NCBI GenBank assembly: GCA_022749755.1
Contig: CM040449.1
Location: 10,326,363-10,390,362, forward strand
Length of the DNA stretch: 64,000 bases
Direction of reading: 5' to 3'
Origin: Azadirachta indica
Lineage: Eukaryota; Streptophyta; Magnoliopsida; Sapindales; Meliaceae
Every line of letters starts with the position of its first letter. Position 1 is the stretch's first letter. The notes below the pieces were generated by a model, which was not told where the DNA came from, made no database searches, and worked only from the letters and a program-made list of their open reading frames with translations. Position numbers and translations under genes: made by a program. Shown here one piece after another: positions 1 to 12,865 of this stretch.

Positions 1-2959
1 TTGCCTGTAAAAGGTAGTGCATTTTTCATAAGAATACAAAAACAAATGGTGAATTCAGTGATGAGAAAATTGTGACCGTAGAGAGTACATACCCACATTA
101 CGAGACTCTCTTGGCCTTTCGGATAATCATTGCTTATAGGCTTTCTGCCTGTGAGAAGCTCAAGGAGTACAACACCAAATGCATAGACGTCAATCTTGTC
201 ATTCACTTTGCCATACATGAAGTATTCAGGGGCCAGGTAACTGCAGAAAGTTATGGAGAATATTTCCCTTCGATATGAATTGGATGAACAAAAATAGGGC
301 ATCAAGAGAAAAGAATGAGACCTAGGAAATGAAAGTACATACCCAAAGGTTCCAGCAACATCAGTGCAGGTTATATGTGATGTGGAGGTTGACGCCCATT
401 TGGCAAGTCCAAAATCAGAAAGCTGAGAAAATCAAGTAAGAAAGCATAAATAATATGAACCGGTGTTCTGTTTTCAAGCACTAATATTTACAAATTCAAA
501 AATGAAATAGCAGAAGATGAATCTGAAAAGTACCTGAGGCTCAAAATCATCTGAAAGTAAAATGTTTGAAGATTTAACATCTCTGTGGATCACACGAGCA
601 CTGCCGCTGTGGAGATAATCCAAGGCTTCGGCCACACCCACAGCCACCTTGTATCTCTCACTCCAACCAAATGCAGCCGGATCTTTCTTATTACCTGAAT
701 CAGAAAACATAAGAATGCTCTAAGCAAATTCCAAGTTAAATGAAATCTTCAGTTTCTAAAGAAAAACAAGAATTCAAGGCTTCACATACCATGTAGGTTC
801 TCTTCTAGACTTCCTCTCGAGAGGAAATCATAAACCAAGAGCAGATTATTGTCCTCAAAACAGAATCCCAGAAGGGAAATAATGTTTTTGTGATTCAATG
901 TAGTGATAATCTCGATTTCCAAAACAAACTCTTTTATCACATCTTCAGATGGCTTCAAAATTTTCACAGCAAGTTCCTTGCCGTCAGGAAGGCAACCCTT
1001 GTAAACCTGACTGCTTCCTCCTTTCCCAACCAAATTCTCTGGAATCAATGAAATATTGTTAGGACAAATCACATTTCAGCAAGAAGAACAAAAATAAACT
1101 ATTTCTACTAAGTTTGGAGGATCAGCACAAACCTGCCAAAAAATCAGATGTTGCTGAGAGGAGTTCCCGGTACTTAAACAATCTGCAAGTTGCTGAGTAT
1201 TTCTCATGAAGACCCTCCAATTCTTTGGGCAGTTCCTCAGAATTGTGATCAGGAGAAGGCATAGAGCTACCAATTTCATTTCGTACTGGAACAATTGCAC
1301 CACTTTCTCCATTCAAACTGGAAGATTCATAGTCTTCTTGATCATAACTATTCTGTTTCAGATCCGAATTGGTAATATATGAAGGTTGCCTAGAAGGCAA
1401 CCGCAATGCCCATTGGACCACAGAGATCTTCCTCAATGAAGACCTGTCAGGACCTTGCCGATCTGATAATACTGCACGCCGAAGCAGTGGCCATCCAGGT
1501 CTCACTTCAGGCAATTGTCTTACTAGCACAGTAATTGAAGTTATAGCTGCTTCTTCTACCTTCTTCACAGGCACTAAAGCCAAAGATTCGCCTCCGGAAC
1601 CACTATCGCCGCCACTAAATTCTTGTTCACATAGGCTACCAGAGTTATCTGACAATTCTGTAGCTGGTCCACAAATGGAGCAATTCTGTTTGATACCACT
1701 CTCCGCGCTATCTGAACCAGCTTTCACTAGAGCTTGCTTCAAATTTTGGATGGCTGCATTTGTACCATCATCAGTAACTACTTTAGAAGTCTTAGGTCCT
1801 CCAGAATTCTTGGTCAGTGATATTGACCGGTGAATTACATTTAGCAAACTATTCCGGTGATGATCTTCTGCTCCTGCAAAAAGCCAGTTGACTAAGAATT
1901 TCAACACATAACCATGAAACAATACCAAAAATACAGGAAACAAGAAAACAAGCAAATCACTAACCTTTTGAGTCTCCATCAATTGATGCAGAGCTGTCTC
2001 TTTGGAACACAACTTTCCCATTACTAACAGCAAGAACAGAACAATCTTTTGATAGTTTCTTAGCACAATATTTAGCGACAGATGTTGTTGATCGGATTGC
2101 ATGATGACTTCTAGCAGTTCCTACTATAATCTTAGCTGCAGAATAAGATTTTGCTTCTCTAACCAAAATTTTTCGAATTGATGTACCCCTGCAATTCTTA
2201 AGCTTCAGATCCACCTGCAATATTTTCAATACAAACCCAACATCAAAAAATCATTAACTATAAAAACTTAAAATTTGAATGCAGGTAAAACCTCGAGACA
2301 TTTGACTTTCTGATTTGAACATTACAAAAGTAGAAATATATGACTGAAATTATTTCACTACAATTCCCTCCATTTTCTCGGGGGCCAAACAACGAGCACA
2401 TGGCAGGTTTGTTAATTTTGAAGTCCCAGAATAGGAAAGAAACAAGAGAAGTTTATTTTTCGGAAATGTTTCTACTTGACTTTCTAAACTTGGAAATGAA
2501 ACAGGAAAAGGAACTCTTTTTGTTTGTTTTCTTAATCAAATTCCTCCATCTTCCCAGCAACTAAACAGAAAAACTGAGAAAAAAAAATACAAACCTGTTT
2601 CAAGTTGCAGAAACCTTCATACACGGCAAGAACGGAGTCAAAAGCTTTAACCAGCGACAAAAGGGAAGATTTCCCATCTCGATCCACAATTTCTGCTCAC
2701 AGCCAATTTCATATCATTCACTAAAACCACCAAAAAACACAAAACAAAACCTAAAAAACTCCATTTTTACACACTCACCATTGTTACCAAGAACATGAAG
2801 TGCCACCACAGTATCACCAGGCTGAGCCACTTTGACCAGAGCCCACGTCAGCAACTCTCTGCTATGCGCGTCCAGCTTCACACCCACCACCACCGTCCGG
2901 CTGCCGCAACTTCCCATCTCACCTTCGCCCGTAAACCCTCCTTGCTCCACCATTTGCAT
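1..2959 (-). CDS. USP-domain receptor-like cytoplasmic Ser/Thr kinase, 3' end outside window
   Basis: Coding exons on the minus strand: 2959-2779, 2692-2595, 2214-1965, 1873-1133, 1038-790, 694-534, 422-343, 240-93, and the first bases of a ninth at 4-1; all junctions are GT-AG and keep phase. About 637 residues are visible. Residues about 12-165 form a universal stress protein (adenine nucleotide alpha-hydrolase-like) domain starting [21 protein letters not shown] low-complexity linker follows with a conserved RPGWPLLRR motif. The kinase domain starts near residue 408: P-loop [12 protein letters not shown] (427-438), ATP-binding Lys449 in AVK, catalytic HRDVKSSN with Asp545, DFG 563-565 and APE 590-592, so it is predicted active. 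No signal peptide or membrane segment is seen, consistent with a cytoplasmic kinase. Family: Arabidopsis At1g77280/At1g21590 type (named from memory). The substrate is unknown. The missing part should hold the C-lobe. Confidence 0.93.
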
Positions 2960-3028
2960 CGCTTTCAGTTTCAGACTTTCAGGTGACTTCTCTGTCGTTT
3001 TGTTGCATGAAACAGAAGATCATTTTAA

Positions 3029-3040
3029 CCTTTATATATA
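3029..3040 (-). promoter_or_regulatory. Possible TATA box of the USP-kinase gene
   Basis: Read on the minus strand this is TATATATAAAGG, about 70-80 bases upstream of the ATG at 2959. A start site some 30 bases downstream would give a leader of about 40 nt. The position is plausible, but AT-rich plant DNA produces such strings by chance. Confidence 0.35.
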
Positions 3041-4721
3041 TGTGTGTATACGTACTAGTGCTTTTAAGGTTGAAGGCGGCTTTCGTTTTTTGGCTTAACC
3101 GTCAGTTTGTTTGCTTTTCAAGCTCGCCAACCAGACCAGAAAAAGAAAGCGAGGGAAGGAAGCACAGAACAGAGCAGAGAAAGAGATTACATCACAGTAC
3201 ACGCAAGTCCAGTTGGTTTTAATTTATTAATGAATGTTTTTCTAAATATTTCTGATGGTGAAGATGATCATGTGATCATCATGTGGTGGGTCCACTAAAT
3301 TTAAGATCTTTAAATATTGTTGGATAAAATTAGATCATTAAATAGGTATAGGCAATTTTTTTTAAAAAAAAAAGTATGGGGATATTTTACGTGTAAGAAT
3401 AATTATTAAAAATATTGATACATAATATTTGAAAGATATTGTAGTAGATCTTACCTTACTAAAACATGTGCTATTTATTTTTATTTTTTATTTAGAGAAT
3501 AGATTAATTCAACTCCAATTATTTTCTAATAAAAAATTAAGTTCCACAAATAACAAATTTGACCCACTAAGATTGACAAATATTAATTACAAGTAAACCA
3601 CTAATTATATATTATTAATAATATCTTATCATACTTGTAAATAAATTTACAACAACTTGTTAACTAAATATCAAATTAATTTTTCCAATAAAAATAGCGC
3701 GTGTGAATCACGCTCGTGAGGTATTACAAGGAGTAGTAGGTAAAGATTTGGAACTGAAACTCACGGAAAAAGAAATGAGGGACCACAAAATTTTGTTAGA
3801 CGAGCGCGTGAACTTAGCTTTTCCCTGTCACTGAAGTCTTTTCAAGCTCGAATACTTTTCTGCCCCCACGCATTAATATTCTACCTTTCTCAGAAAAAAG
3901 ATTAATTAAATAAAATTGTCTTCGTCCACCTAATTATTAAGTTTATTTATAGATGTTATTAAGTGATGTTAATTAATAGATTAAATGTCGATTATAACCT
4001 TTTGGATGTTTCTTTGGACCACCATGTGACTCGCCGCCTCGCGGGTTTTCATTTCTTTTTTTTAAATATTGATATTTTTCTAATTCTGATTAGATGTTCA
4101 CCAAAATTCGTTTGCATTAATGATGTTGATTAACCTCTAATTCTTTTGTTGTTGTTGTCGAGACTTGTTTGTTCTTGAACTGAAATCTAAATATAAAATA
4201 TTTAAATATAATTAAATTAAAAATTTAAATATAAATTTAAATAAGTAAATATTTAAATAATTTAATTATTTAAATATTTTATAAATAATATTTTTAATTT
4301 ATTATTTAATATTTATATATTTTAATAATATAATATATTAATTTAAAATTTTTTAACACATATATATAAACATAATAATTTTAAAATTTTAAAAAAACAA
4401 ACAACTTAATATTTATATTCTCATATTTAAAATTAAAAATTAATTAATTAAATTTAAATTTAAATTTAAATTTGAGCCGTATTTAAATTTTTGATTAAAA
4501 AAATATTACCTAAATTTTTTAATTAAGTGATTATTAAGATTTGTAGATTGAACAATAAATTTATTTTTTATTTTACATATTTATTTGGATATTACTCAAT
4601 TAATTCATATAATCTGGTCGGTTAATGTAACCGACTGTATACAATCGTCCCGTGACTGAGTAGCGCCCTGCGCCTAGTTAGCGTGAAACTATAATCAGGT
4701 GCTTGGCAATCAAATGCCATA

Positions 4722-4809
4722 CACGTGGTGTTTTACTATTGTGGGAGCCCCACGTTAACTGCAGACCTAACACGTGCTCCACAAGTTGACGGCCACGTGC
4801 CCTCCACGT
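4722..4809. promoter_or_regulatory. Cluster of G-box / ACGT-core motifs
   Basis: Within 88 bases there are three perfect CACGTG palindromes (4722-4727, 4771-4776, 4794-4799) and two further ACGT cores (4752-4755, 4806-4809). The surrounding 4610-4830 is clearly less AT-rich than its flanks. CACGTG is the core bound by bZIP (ABF/HY5) and bHLH (PIF) factors. The cluster lies about 1.8 kb upstream of the kinase ATG and about 10.9 kb upstream of TCHQD. A regulatory role is inferred from motif density only. Confidence 0.4.
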
Positions 4810-5263
4810 ACTGCGGGAATTCTTTTAGCACTCTTGTCCAGATATTTTTTTCTTTCTTTTTTAAGATAACTAAACACGTTTAAATATTGTTTGATCCGCA
4901 TGCTGAATAGTATTGATTTTTCCTAATTCTAAATTTTATAAATCTTCTTTCGTTCTAAAATTTTATTTCTAAGTTTTTTTCTTAATTTTAAGTGTTTTGT
5001 AAATTACAAATATTAAAAGAAAAAAAGAAAATAGGCTACAGAATTTATCATTTATATATTAAAAGTAAAAGAAATTATTTTTAATCCTAAACTTTGGTGA
5101 AATAACAAATCAGAAAATAATTTTTTTAATTATAATATTTTAGTCCCTAATTTAGTAATTAAGGATGCCAAAAAAGATGAAACTTGAAAGAGACTAAGAG
5201 TTTATTTGGTATAATTTTTTAAATAAAACATTTTTAAAGTAGAGTTTTTAGTTGTAAAAGATT

Positions 5264-5524
5264 GGGAGAATGTTTATTACCCCTTAATTTTTGAGCCTAC
5301 ACCTCATTACTCTCTTATATTTTTTTTAATATTCGATCATTTCCTTGACTCTTATTTTTTTCAGTTTTATCTTTCAGTTCAATTGGTTTATAAAATAATA
5401 AAATAAAAAATATTTAAAATATTAAAAGGCAAAATTGGAACGCAAGGACATGATGGATATTAAAAAAAAATAGGGAGTAACGAGGCATTAGCTCAAAAAT
5501 CAGGGAGAAATCAAGCATTTTCTC
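5264..5524. mobile_element. 261-bp MULE-type MITE with perfect 9-bp target duplication
   Basis: Terminal inverted repeats of about 50 bases: the left end starts GGGAGAATGTTTATTACC and the reverse complement of the right end starts GAGAAAATGCTTGATTTC. Both then share TTTTTGAGC and CTCATTACTC/CTCGTTACTC blocks. The element is flanked by identical TAAAAGATT at 5255-5263 and 5525-5533. Nine-base duplications are the Mutator-like signature. There is no coding capacity, so it is non-autonomous. It sits inside another TIR-like sequence spanning about 5197-5873. Confidence 0.8.
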
Positions 5525-5635
5525 TAAAAGATTTTATAAATAGAGTTTTTAATAAAAATTTATTAATTATTTAATTTTTACAAATAACTTTTAAAAAATT
5601 TTAAATAATTATTTTAATAAACAAATGTTTAATGT

Positions 5636-6272
5636 TCTATTTTAAAATAATAATGTAAATCTTTTCAATAAAATAAGTATTTTATATAATTTTACCTTTT
5701 AAAAAAGTTAAAAAACTTATTAGTAAAAGTTTAAATTTTAAATTTCTTTTTGTAAAAAAATAGTTTTTTTAATTTCTAAAATCTTTTTTCTAATGCCAAC
5801 CAAACAATATCAAAAAATTTTTATCATTAAAAAAGTTATTTTTATTAATAAAAAGTTAAACTAAATAGGTACTAAATTGTTAACATTTATTTATTATTTT
5901 GTAAAGTTTTAGGGGTAATAATGATATTATCCAACTTATTATTTTGATAGAGAAATAATAACTTTCTATTTTAAAGTAGCGAGTTAAATTTTTTAAAATA
6001 AAATAAAAATATTTTAAATAATTTTATTTTTTAAAAAAGTTAAAAGATTTTAACTATTAAAAGTTTAGAATTTAAATTTTTTAGTAAAAAATAATTTTTT
6101 TTATTTTCAAAATCTCTTTTCTAGTGCCAACTAAAAAATATTAAAACATTAAAAAAAATTTATCATTAAAAAATTTTTTATTAAAAAAAAAACTAAACAA
6201 AACCTAAATTGTTGACATTTATTCATTTTTTCATAGAGGTTTAGGGTTGAAAATGATATTATCCCACTTAAT
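5636..6272. repeat. Diverged two-copy tandem repeat, about 310-bp units
   Basis: Copy A (about 5636-5940) and copy B (about 5965-6272) share ordered blocks: TCTATTTTAAA, TTTTAAAAAAGTTAAAA, TCTAATGCCAAC / TCTAGTGCCAAC, TTTATCATTAAAAAA, CTAAATTGTTAACATTTATT / CTAAATTGTTGACATTTATT and AATGATATTATCC. The period is about 329 bases. The shared blocks include the right end of the TIR-like element that hosts the 5264-5524 MITE, so this is an old local duplication in transposon-derived DNA. Confidence 0.65.
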
Positions 6273-6433
6273 ATTCTCAATCAAACGCCCGGAAGAAAAA
6301 AGGAACGTTTATAAAAGGCTGTTGTCAAAACTTAAAATATAGACCGTTGCAAATTTCTATAAGTTAAAAAAAAAAAAAAAGGGAACAGAAAGATTACAAA
6401 TGGGAAGTAGTGTGGCAGTAGGGTCGCCGGACC

Positions 6434-6650
6434 GTGGTCCCCCGTGCATCGCATGTGATAAGCTCCTCTCCAGTTTCGATCTACATAAATGTGGTCCCAC
6501 CTCATGTGTGTGGTCCCCAACATATATTTTTCTAGGATTAATCATTTTTTTTATAAATATTAATTTATTATGGGAGGAAATCGTAAGTAGGAACTGTTAG
6601 TGAGCACCGTGCAGTGTCGGTGAAACCAAACACGTGTGGGTTTGCACGTG
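6434..6650. promoter_or_regulatory. Island with three TCP-type sites and two G-boxes
   Basis: GTGGTCCC, matching the class II TCP consensus GTGGNCCC, occurs at 6434-6441, 6491-6498 and 6510-6517. The first is half of the near-palindrome GGACCGTGGTCC at 6429-6440. CACGTG occurs at 6631-6636 and 6645-6650. The island is markedly less AT-rich than its surroundings. Another GGGACCAC (the same site, reversed) lies at 3780-3787. No coding signal is present. Function is inferred from motif density. Confidence 0.4.
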
Positions 6651-8905
6651 CTACTACTAATGCCGCTATTGAAGTGGTCATAGTACCCAACCCTACTCCC
6701 ACTCTTTATTGTCAAGTTCACGAATATCAATTTGGATACCATAAAAATAGACCACATAAAGATGAGAAAATAGACTAGACCAGACCAGACCGGACCAAAC
6801 ATTGTTTGAACTTGAAGTGATGTCTTGACCGGTTTGCACTTTGTATCTCACTCGCTCGCTAAAATTATTTTTCTATTTTAATTAAATTAATATTTAAAGT
6901 TGTAAAATTATTTTTACCCACAAAAAAAAAAACATAAAACAAAAAAATTAGAATAACAACAAAAAAGAATTGATCTCTTAACTTTTTACTTCCATAATAA
7001 AAAATTAAATCAATAAGATTATTTCTCTAAATATATTTTTTATATTTTAATCTTCTTAAATTCTATTTTTTTTTTTGGTTTTTTCTCTGTCGATTATTAA
7101 AATTTTCATTCTTAAATTTGATAGAAATTCTATACTATTTTATACCATTTCATGACAAACAAAAAAAATAAATTAATTAATATTATCTATAAAATTATCA
7201 ATATATATTTTGTTTCTTTTCATTGTATCAAAATAATCTTTAAATCTATTATCAACTTATTATTACTAACTACTTTCTAGGTATGGTTAGGATAATTTGA
7301 GATACGTTTAATGCTGTTAATGATATCAAATTCGAGTAATTATAGGGAGTAATAATTTGGCTTGTTTTTATTTTTAAAATAAAAAATTATTCTAATTAGA
7401 ATTGAGACTATTTTTTAATGATTTTATAAGTAATTTATATTGTATTAATTATATGACATTCTTAAAATTGCATTAATCAAAGTTGTCCCTTTTTTTTTTC
7501 TCTATCTAACTGATGAATAGACACAAGAACAAATTTAAAACACACACACACAAACAAACATAAAATCTTGTAATAAAAATCATATTAATCATTGAACAAA
7601 ACACAGAACATTCATTTCATTTCTACATCACCAACTTTGAAACCAAAATTGTACGGACGTGCTAACAAAATCATAACTTTGATATTTGTGGGCCTTTGAG
7701 CAACAACCACATTGGCAATTATTGTAACATAATATTATAAAAATAAGGGGATCTAACAATATCATAATTTTAACCTATGGTTCTTATTATAAAGTACACA
7801 TAATAATTTTTCTAGTGGGTTCATTTTTTTTAATTAATGGCCCCATAATTGAATAGCATATCTTAGTCCACAATATATTATATAATTATTTGAGATATAT
7901 TAGGATTTTATATTCAACCTTTTTGGGGACAATAAGACCTAAAATTATGGTCTTGGTAAGATGAATTGTACCATAAATAATTATAACACCAAATCATGCC
8001 ATTTGGATGGATATGTCTAGTTCATTGAATATCGTTGATAGTATTTATTATATTAATGAATATATATATAAATTTATTTATTTAATTTATAAGATATTTA
8101 TTGAATTATGTTTAAATGTGTGAATTTTGATATAGGAATGCCATAAAGTTAATATAATTGAGACATTATTTTTAGGAATAAAAAATGTTTAGTTTATGTA
8201 TAAAATATTGTGTTATTTTAATGAACCGAATCGGTAAAATGATGGAATTTATAAAAATTACTCATTGAATCGAATTATTTTTAGGAAGTATTCATATTGA
8301 TGAATATAAATTCATTTAAATAGAGATTGTATTTTTTAAATTATTTTTTCAGCCTTTATATTTTACATCCCTACAATCAATAAATTTTTTAGTTTTTATT
8401 AACTAAAAAAATACAACTTTATACTATTATCTATCACACGGTTGATATAAATAAAAATTGATTTAAAATTAGATATAATTTATTTGTTTATATTAAATAG
8501 CTTTTTCTACTCTCTTAAAATGATCGAATTTTTTTATTAAAATAGTTGAAATTTAATTATTGGAATGAGAGTCAAACATTTATTTGACTATAGTTTTATG
8601 TAAGAAAATATAAAATTGATGGACTTAGATGTTATTATTACACTAAAAATTTTAAGATAAGGTTCTTGGGAGGACAAAGCCAAGTCTGGATAATGGAAAT
8701 AAATTATAATTATAATGCCTTTCGGCAAGTTCCCCAATCTGTGTCATGAATTAAGGTTTCTTCTCACAATTCCCAACAAACACATTGACCAAATTTTGCA
8801 TACACAAATTTATTAACAAACAAACGTTCATTTCTTTTTCAAGTCATTCAATGCAACGCACCCAGCCAAAAAAACCAACCCTAAAACCCAGGGAAAATTA
8901 ATTAT

Positions 8906-9700
8906 GGGTAATTTTGTTTTCATCCCTAAGCTTCTTTTGAAATAGCAAATTAGTACATGTTTTGATAATATAAACAATTAGTCCTCATCTATTTTAATTA
9001 TTTTTTAGTTTCACCTAGGTCGTTGACAATAAGGTTGAGTACAATATAATTTTTAACAATTAAGATTGAAAAAATTGAAGTAAAAAGAAAAACTCGAATA
9101 GTACTGCTATGATTCAGTTCACTTTAATTTTTTTACTATTTTGAATTTAATTTTTTTATTCTGTTTTATAATATAATATAATTTGGTCACTTATAGATTT
9201 ATTTTTAGGTATTTATTTAATTTTGTTAATTTCTTATAATATTATTAGTAAAAATGATAAATTTTAAAAATTATTAGTTTTCTATTTTTAATTTCAAAAT
9301 CCAAAATTAGATAAATAAAATTTGCAATAAATAAAATTGAATCAAAATGTGAACTTTGATTTTCTTAATTTTGAGTTATTTTAATGCATGTAACGTAATG
9401 ATAACACATTCATGTGAATGAAGTGTGTTTGAAATATGCCTAATATAATATTCCCTCACTTAAAATTATAGGGCCCTCACCTCTTGTGTGGATAAATATC
9501 CTTCAAATTTGGAGGTAGATATCATTCATATTATGTGTAAATGTTTGAAAATTTATACTCCAGTTTGTAAAGTTATAATAGTCTAAAAAAAATATTTTAA
9601 TTTGTCCTTACCTAATATGTGGATTAAATTGTTAAAATTAGTAAAATTATGAATTGATTTGCTTTTTCAGTAAATTTTAGGGACTAAAATGTTGGTATCC
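8906..9700. mobile_element. 795-bp MULE-like non-autonomous TIR element
   Basis: The left end reads GGGTAATTTTGTTTTCATCC and the reverse complement of the right end GGATACCAACATTTTAGTCC; both continue CTAAG/CTAAA. The flanks carry an identical AATTAATTAT at 8896-8905 and 9701-9710. The sequence is AT-rich so the duplication is less decisive than a mixed one, but it abuts both predicted ends exactly. No transposase reading frame is seen. Confidence 0.6.
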
Positions 9701-10178
9701 AATTAATTATATGTAACAAAACAAACACAAAAGTTGAATTAAATTATTATTAAAAAAATTGGAAAGCTGTTACGTGTAATGATTCTTGCTTAAGAATTTG
9801 TGTCTTCCTAACAGAGTGGCCGTTAAAATGGGGTTTGGAAGACCAAAACGACACATTACCCAAACGAAAACTGCAGATTAGCGGCAAAATCCCTAACCGA
9901 ACTAGTACCGAATTTTGTAATTTTCCCGCCAATTATTTATTCCTTGGTTTCACCGATTAATTAATTGATTAATAATTGCTTAACTGACAGAAAAGGAAAC
10001 TTAGCTTGTCAGTTGGTGGGCTTCGTTATTTTTCATGAAAGGGGCACCTATAAAATCTGAGTTTAATTAAGATTTCAGTAATATAATTATTTTAATTTAG
10101 TTAATCAAGATTATATTAAAAATTAAGAAAAAGTATCTTGTCAACGGAACCCTAGTTAGAGATAAAGACTGCTTTTTG

Positions 10179-10221
10179 GGTCAAAGTCAACAAACCAATT
10201 AAGACCGTTGATTGTTTGACC
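10179..10221. promoter_or_regulatory. Cluster of W-box motifs
   Basis: GGTCAA (10179-10184) and AGTCAA (10185-10190) are back-to-back W-boxes (TTGACC/TTGACT) on the minus strand; TTGACC follows on the plus strand at 10216-10221. This spacing is typical of WRKY-bound elements. The cluster is 5.4 kb upstream of the TCHQD start, so a target gene cannot be assigned. Confidence 0.3.
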
Positions 10222-12424
10222 CGCTTGTCACCGTCGAATATTAGGAATTTATCTAATTATTATTAATTTTGTAATTATAAATAATTAACGTAAATTTTAA
10301 ATTTTAATGACACTGTTTATGACGTGACCTTCACGATTGGACGATAATTTTTATAATTTCTTAAATTACAATACAATTCAAATATTTGCTTTTACAGATA
10401 ACAAAATTTTATTTTTTTAATAAGTAAAATTAGAATCAAATTAATTTGTTTTATTTTATTTTGATCATGTGATGAGATAGGATTGGTGGGTAGTAATCAA
10501 GCTCCCACAAATAAATATGAAATTGAATTTTGAGCAAGCAAAAACATGTTATTCTTATAAAAATTAAAAAAATTAAATAATTAATATGAAGGTCTACATG
10601 ATGGTGACAATAATATAAAGTAATATTTCTACCTAAATTTATTGTTGGAGCCACACAATTGATAGTTATAGGCACATTTCATTCTCCATGCATGTGATTT
10701 CGTTGAGTCAATGGGCCTATTTGGGCTTAAAATGGGCCGTTGTTTTGTTAATGTAAATGGGCTTAAAATTTGTGAATAGATTTTCATGTGCCCAATGTAA
10801 ACTTGGACCTGGGAAAAGTTTGGGATGTATTTTATTGTTTTGTCTTGACATTTATAACATTTCGTTTGTTTTTAATAGTGTCACTTCATTTATCATATCG
10901 TTTAAAATAAAATTAAATAATTTGATTAAGATATTTAAAGAGTAGGATCATATTATTATTTATCTTATGATTATATTATTAGTTATCTTATTATTTACAA
11001 TATCACCTTTTAATTTAAATAATATTATATCAATTAAAATATAAATAGTGATGGGAGTTAAAATATTTAAAAAATAAGACATAAAATTTCAATTCAATTC
11101 AAATATACAAAAGAAGTAAATCATTCTAATTTAAATTTGTTGAAATAATTAATTTCAAAATAAATATGAAAATCACAGCAAATATCATATATATATATCT
11201 ATAGAATAAAAATAATATCTACGAACTTATTAATTAAAAAAATATTATGACAATACTCTCATAAAAGTGTTATATAAATATACTCTTCAAATGTTTTTCA
11301 AACTCATGAGAAGTTTCATAAATTATTACAAAAAAGCAAAATCCAATAGGCGTATGCCACGTGTGTGAGGAATCAACAAATTGACAAAATAATTTATCTA
11401 AAATATAATTATGGTGTTTGCCAAATTCATTAAATTATTGATTTAAAAAAAATGTTTTGGGCGGTGAAAAATCGTATAATTAATTAAAAAATAAATTTAA
11501 TAATTAGCGATGGAGTTTTACACTACAACCACTACGCTACCGGAAGAATAAATCCAGCAAATATGCTACACTTAATGAGTTGTATTACAATACAATCGAT
11601 TGTATTATAAGCTATCCATTTAATTATCAAAATTTTTGTAGTAATTTCTTTGTTTTATTTGTATTAAATTTATTAATTTAGGGTTAAGTGTAAAAATTTT
11701 CCTATAAACTTATTTTCACAAACAGATATAATAATATTATATTATTATCGCTTATCTTATATTTTTATAAAAATGAATAAAAAAATTTAAAACATGTGAT
11801 AACACTATAATTATGCAATATTAGTTTATATAACTTAGAAATTGTATACAAACTTTTAATTTTTTTAATATAAAAAGAAAACTCAATTTCTCAACTATGT
11901 GTTACCAAAATTTGATTTTCAAATCTCTTGTTCTATCCCAAAAAATTATAGTAGTTAAACTAATTAACACTATTTATAAACAAATTTGTACATGTGTTAT
12001 TACTGTTAATTTTTTTGATGTAAAACATAAATGAACCAATATAAAATAAAATTTAAAATGTAAAACATTATGTTACAACTACTTTATTACAATCATATCT
12101 TTACCAAACATTGGATACACTGTTATATATATTTTTTAAACATAAAATTTGAAACATTCTATACAAAAATTAAACTATATAACATTAAATTTAGGAAAAA
12201 AAAAAGTGTCCCCAGGCAATGGTTGGACATAAATGAATACATATTTTCAATGAAATGATGTGCATTTAAATTTTACCAATTATTGTAGGGCTCTTCCACT
12301 TATTTGAATACATATTTTATTCCATTTAGATAAATTTTTTTATATTTAAGAGTCAAAATTGTACCACGATGTATATAGAATTCTAAGGTGAGTTTTCTCA
12401 CTTAAATAGATAGATATTCCATTT

Positions 12425-12865
12425 CATCTAGGTTAGGACAAGTAAAAAAGCTCGGAGCTTAAAAACCCAAATTAGATCAGATTGAAACATATAAGTTCGG
12501 TTTGGTTTTATATGGTATTTGGTTTAAGGTTAGTTCTAATTTTGAAAAAAATCAAAATTTTCGGTTTAATTATGATATGGGCACAAAATACAGACTAGAA
12601 CGAAAATATATTTTCTATATTTTACTATCAAAATAATGTTTTTTTGTGAAAATTATGTTTAAAAAAATAAAAAGGGCAAAAAAATCAAAACTTAAAAAGT
12701 TGGACTCGAAACAACAGATTTGATCTAATTTCTCAATAATTCGATCAAGTTTTAATTTATATTTGGTTCGATTTTAGTTTAGAAAAAGAGAAACTCAAAC
12801 TTTTTTCTTGGATTTAGTTTCACAAAATTTAAATTGAATCAAACCATACCATCCCTAATCTAAAC
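12425..12865. mobile_element. Possible hAT-like MITE, weak
   Basis: The right end, read in reverse complement, begins GATTAGGGATGGTATGGTTTG. The interior carries TTCGGTTTGGTTTTATATGG-like and TTTGGTTCGATTTTAG strings, a composition common in plant hAT-derived MITEs. The left end near TCTAGGTTAGGACA matches poorly and no clear 8-bp target duplication was found, so the limits are approximate. Confidence 0.3.

Noticed and set aside
1369..1833. 154-codon plus-strand open frame
   Set aside because: It is antisense to exon 4 of the USP-kinase, which has family-conserved protein sequence and correct splice sites; the plus frame resembles nothing.
9750..9932. 60-codon minus-strand frame in a less AT-rich island
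   Set aside because: No family resemblance and no splice partners; the E2F-like site nearby is noted but does not make a gene.
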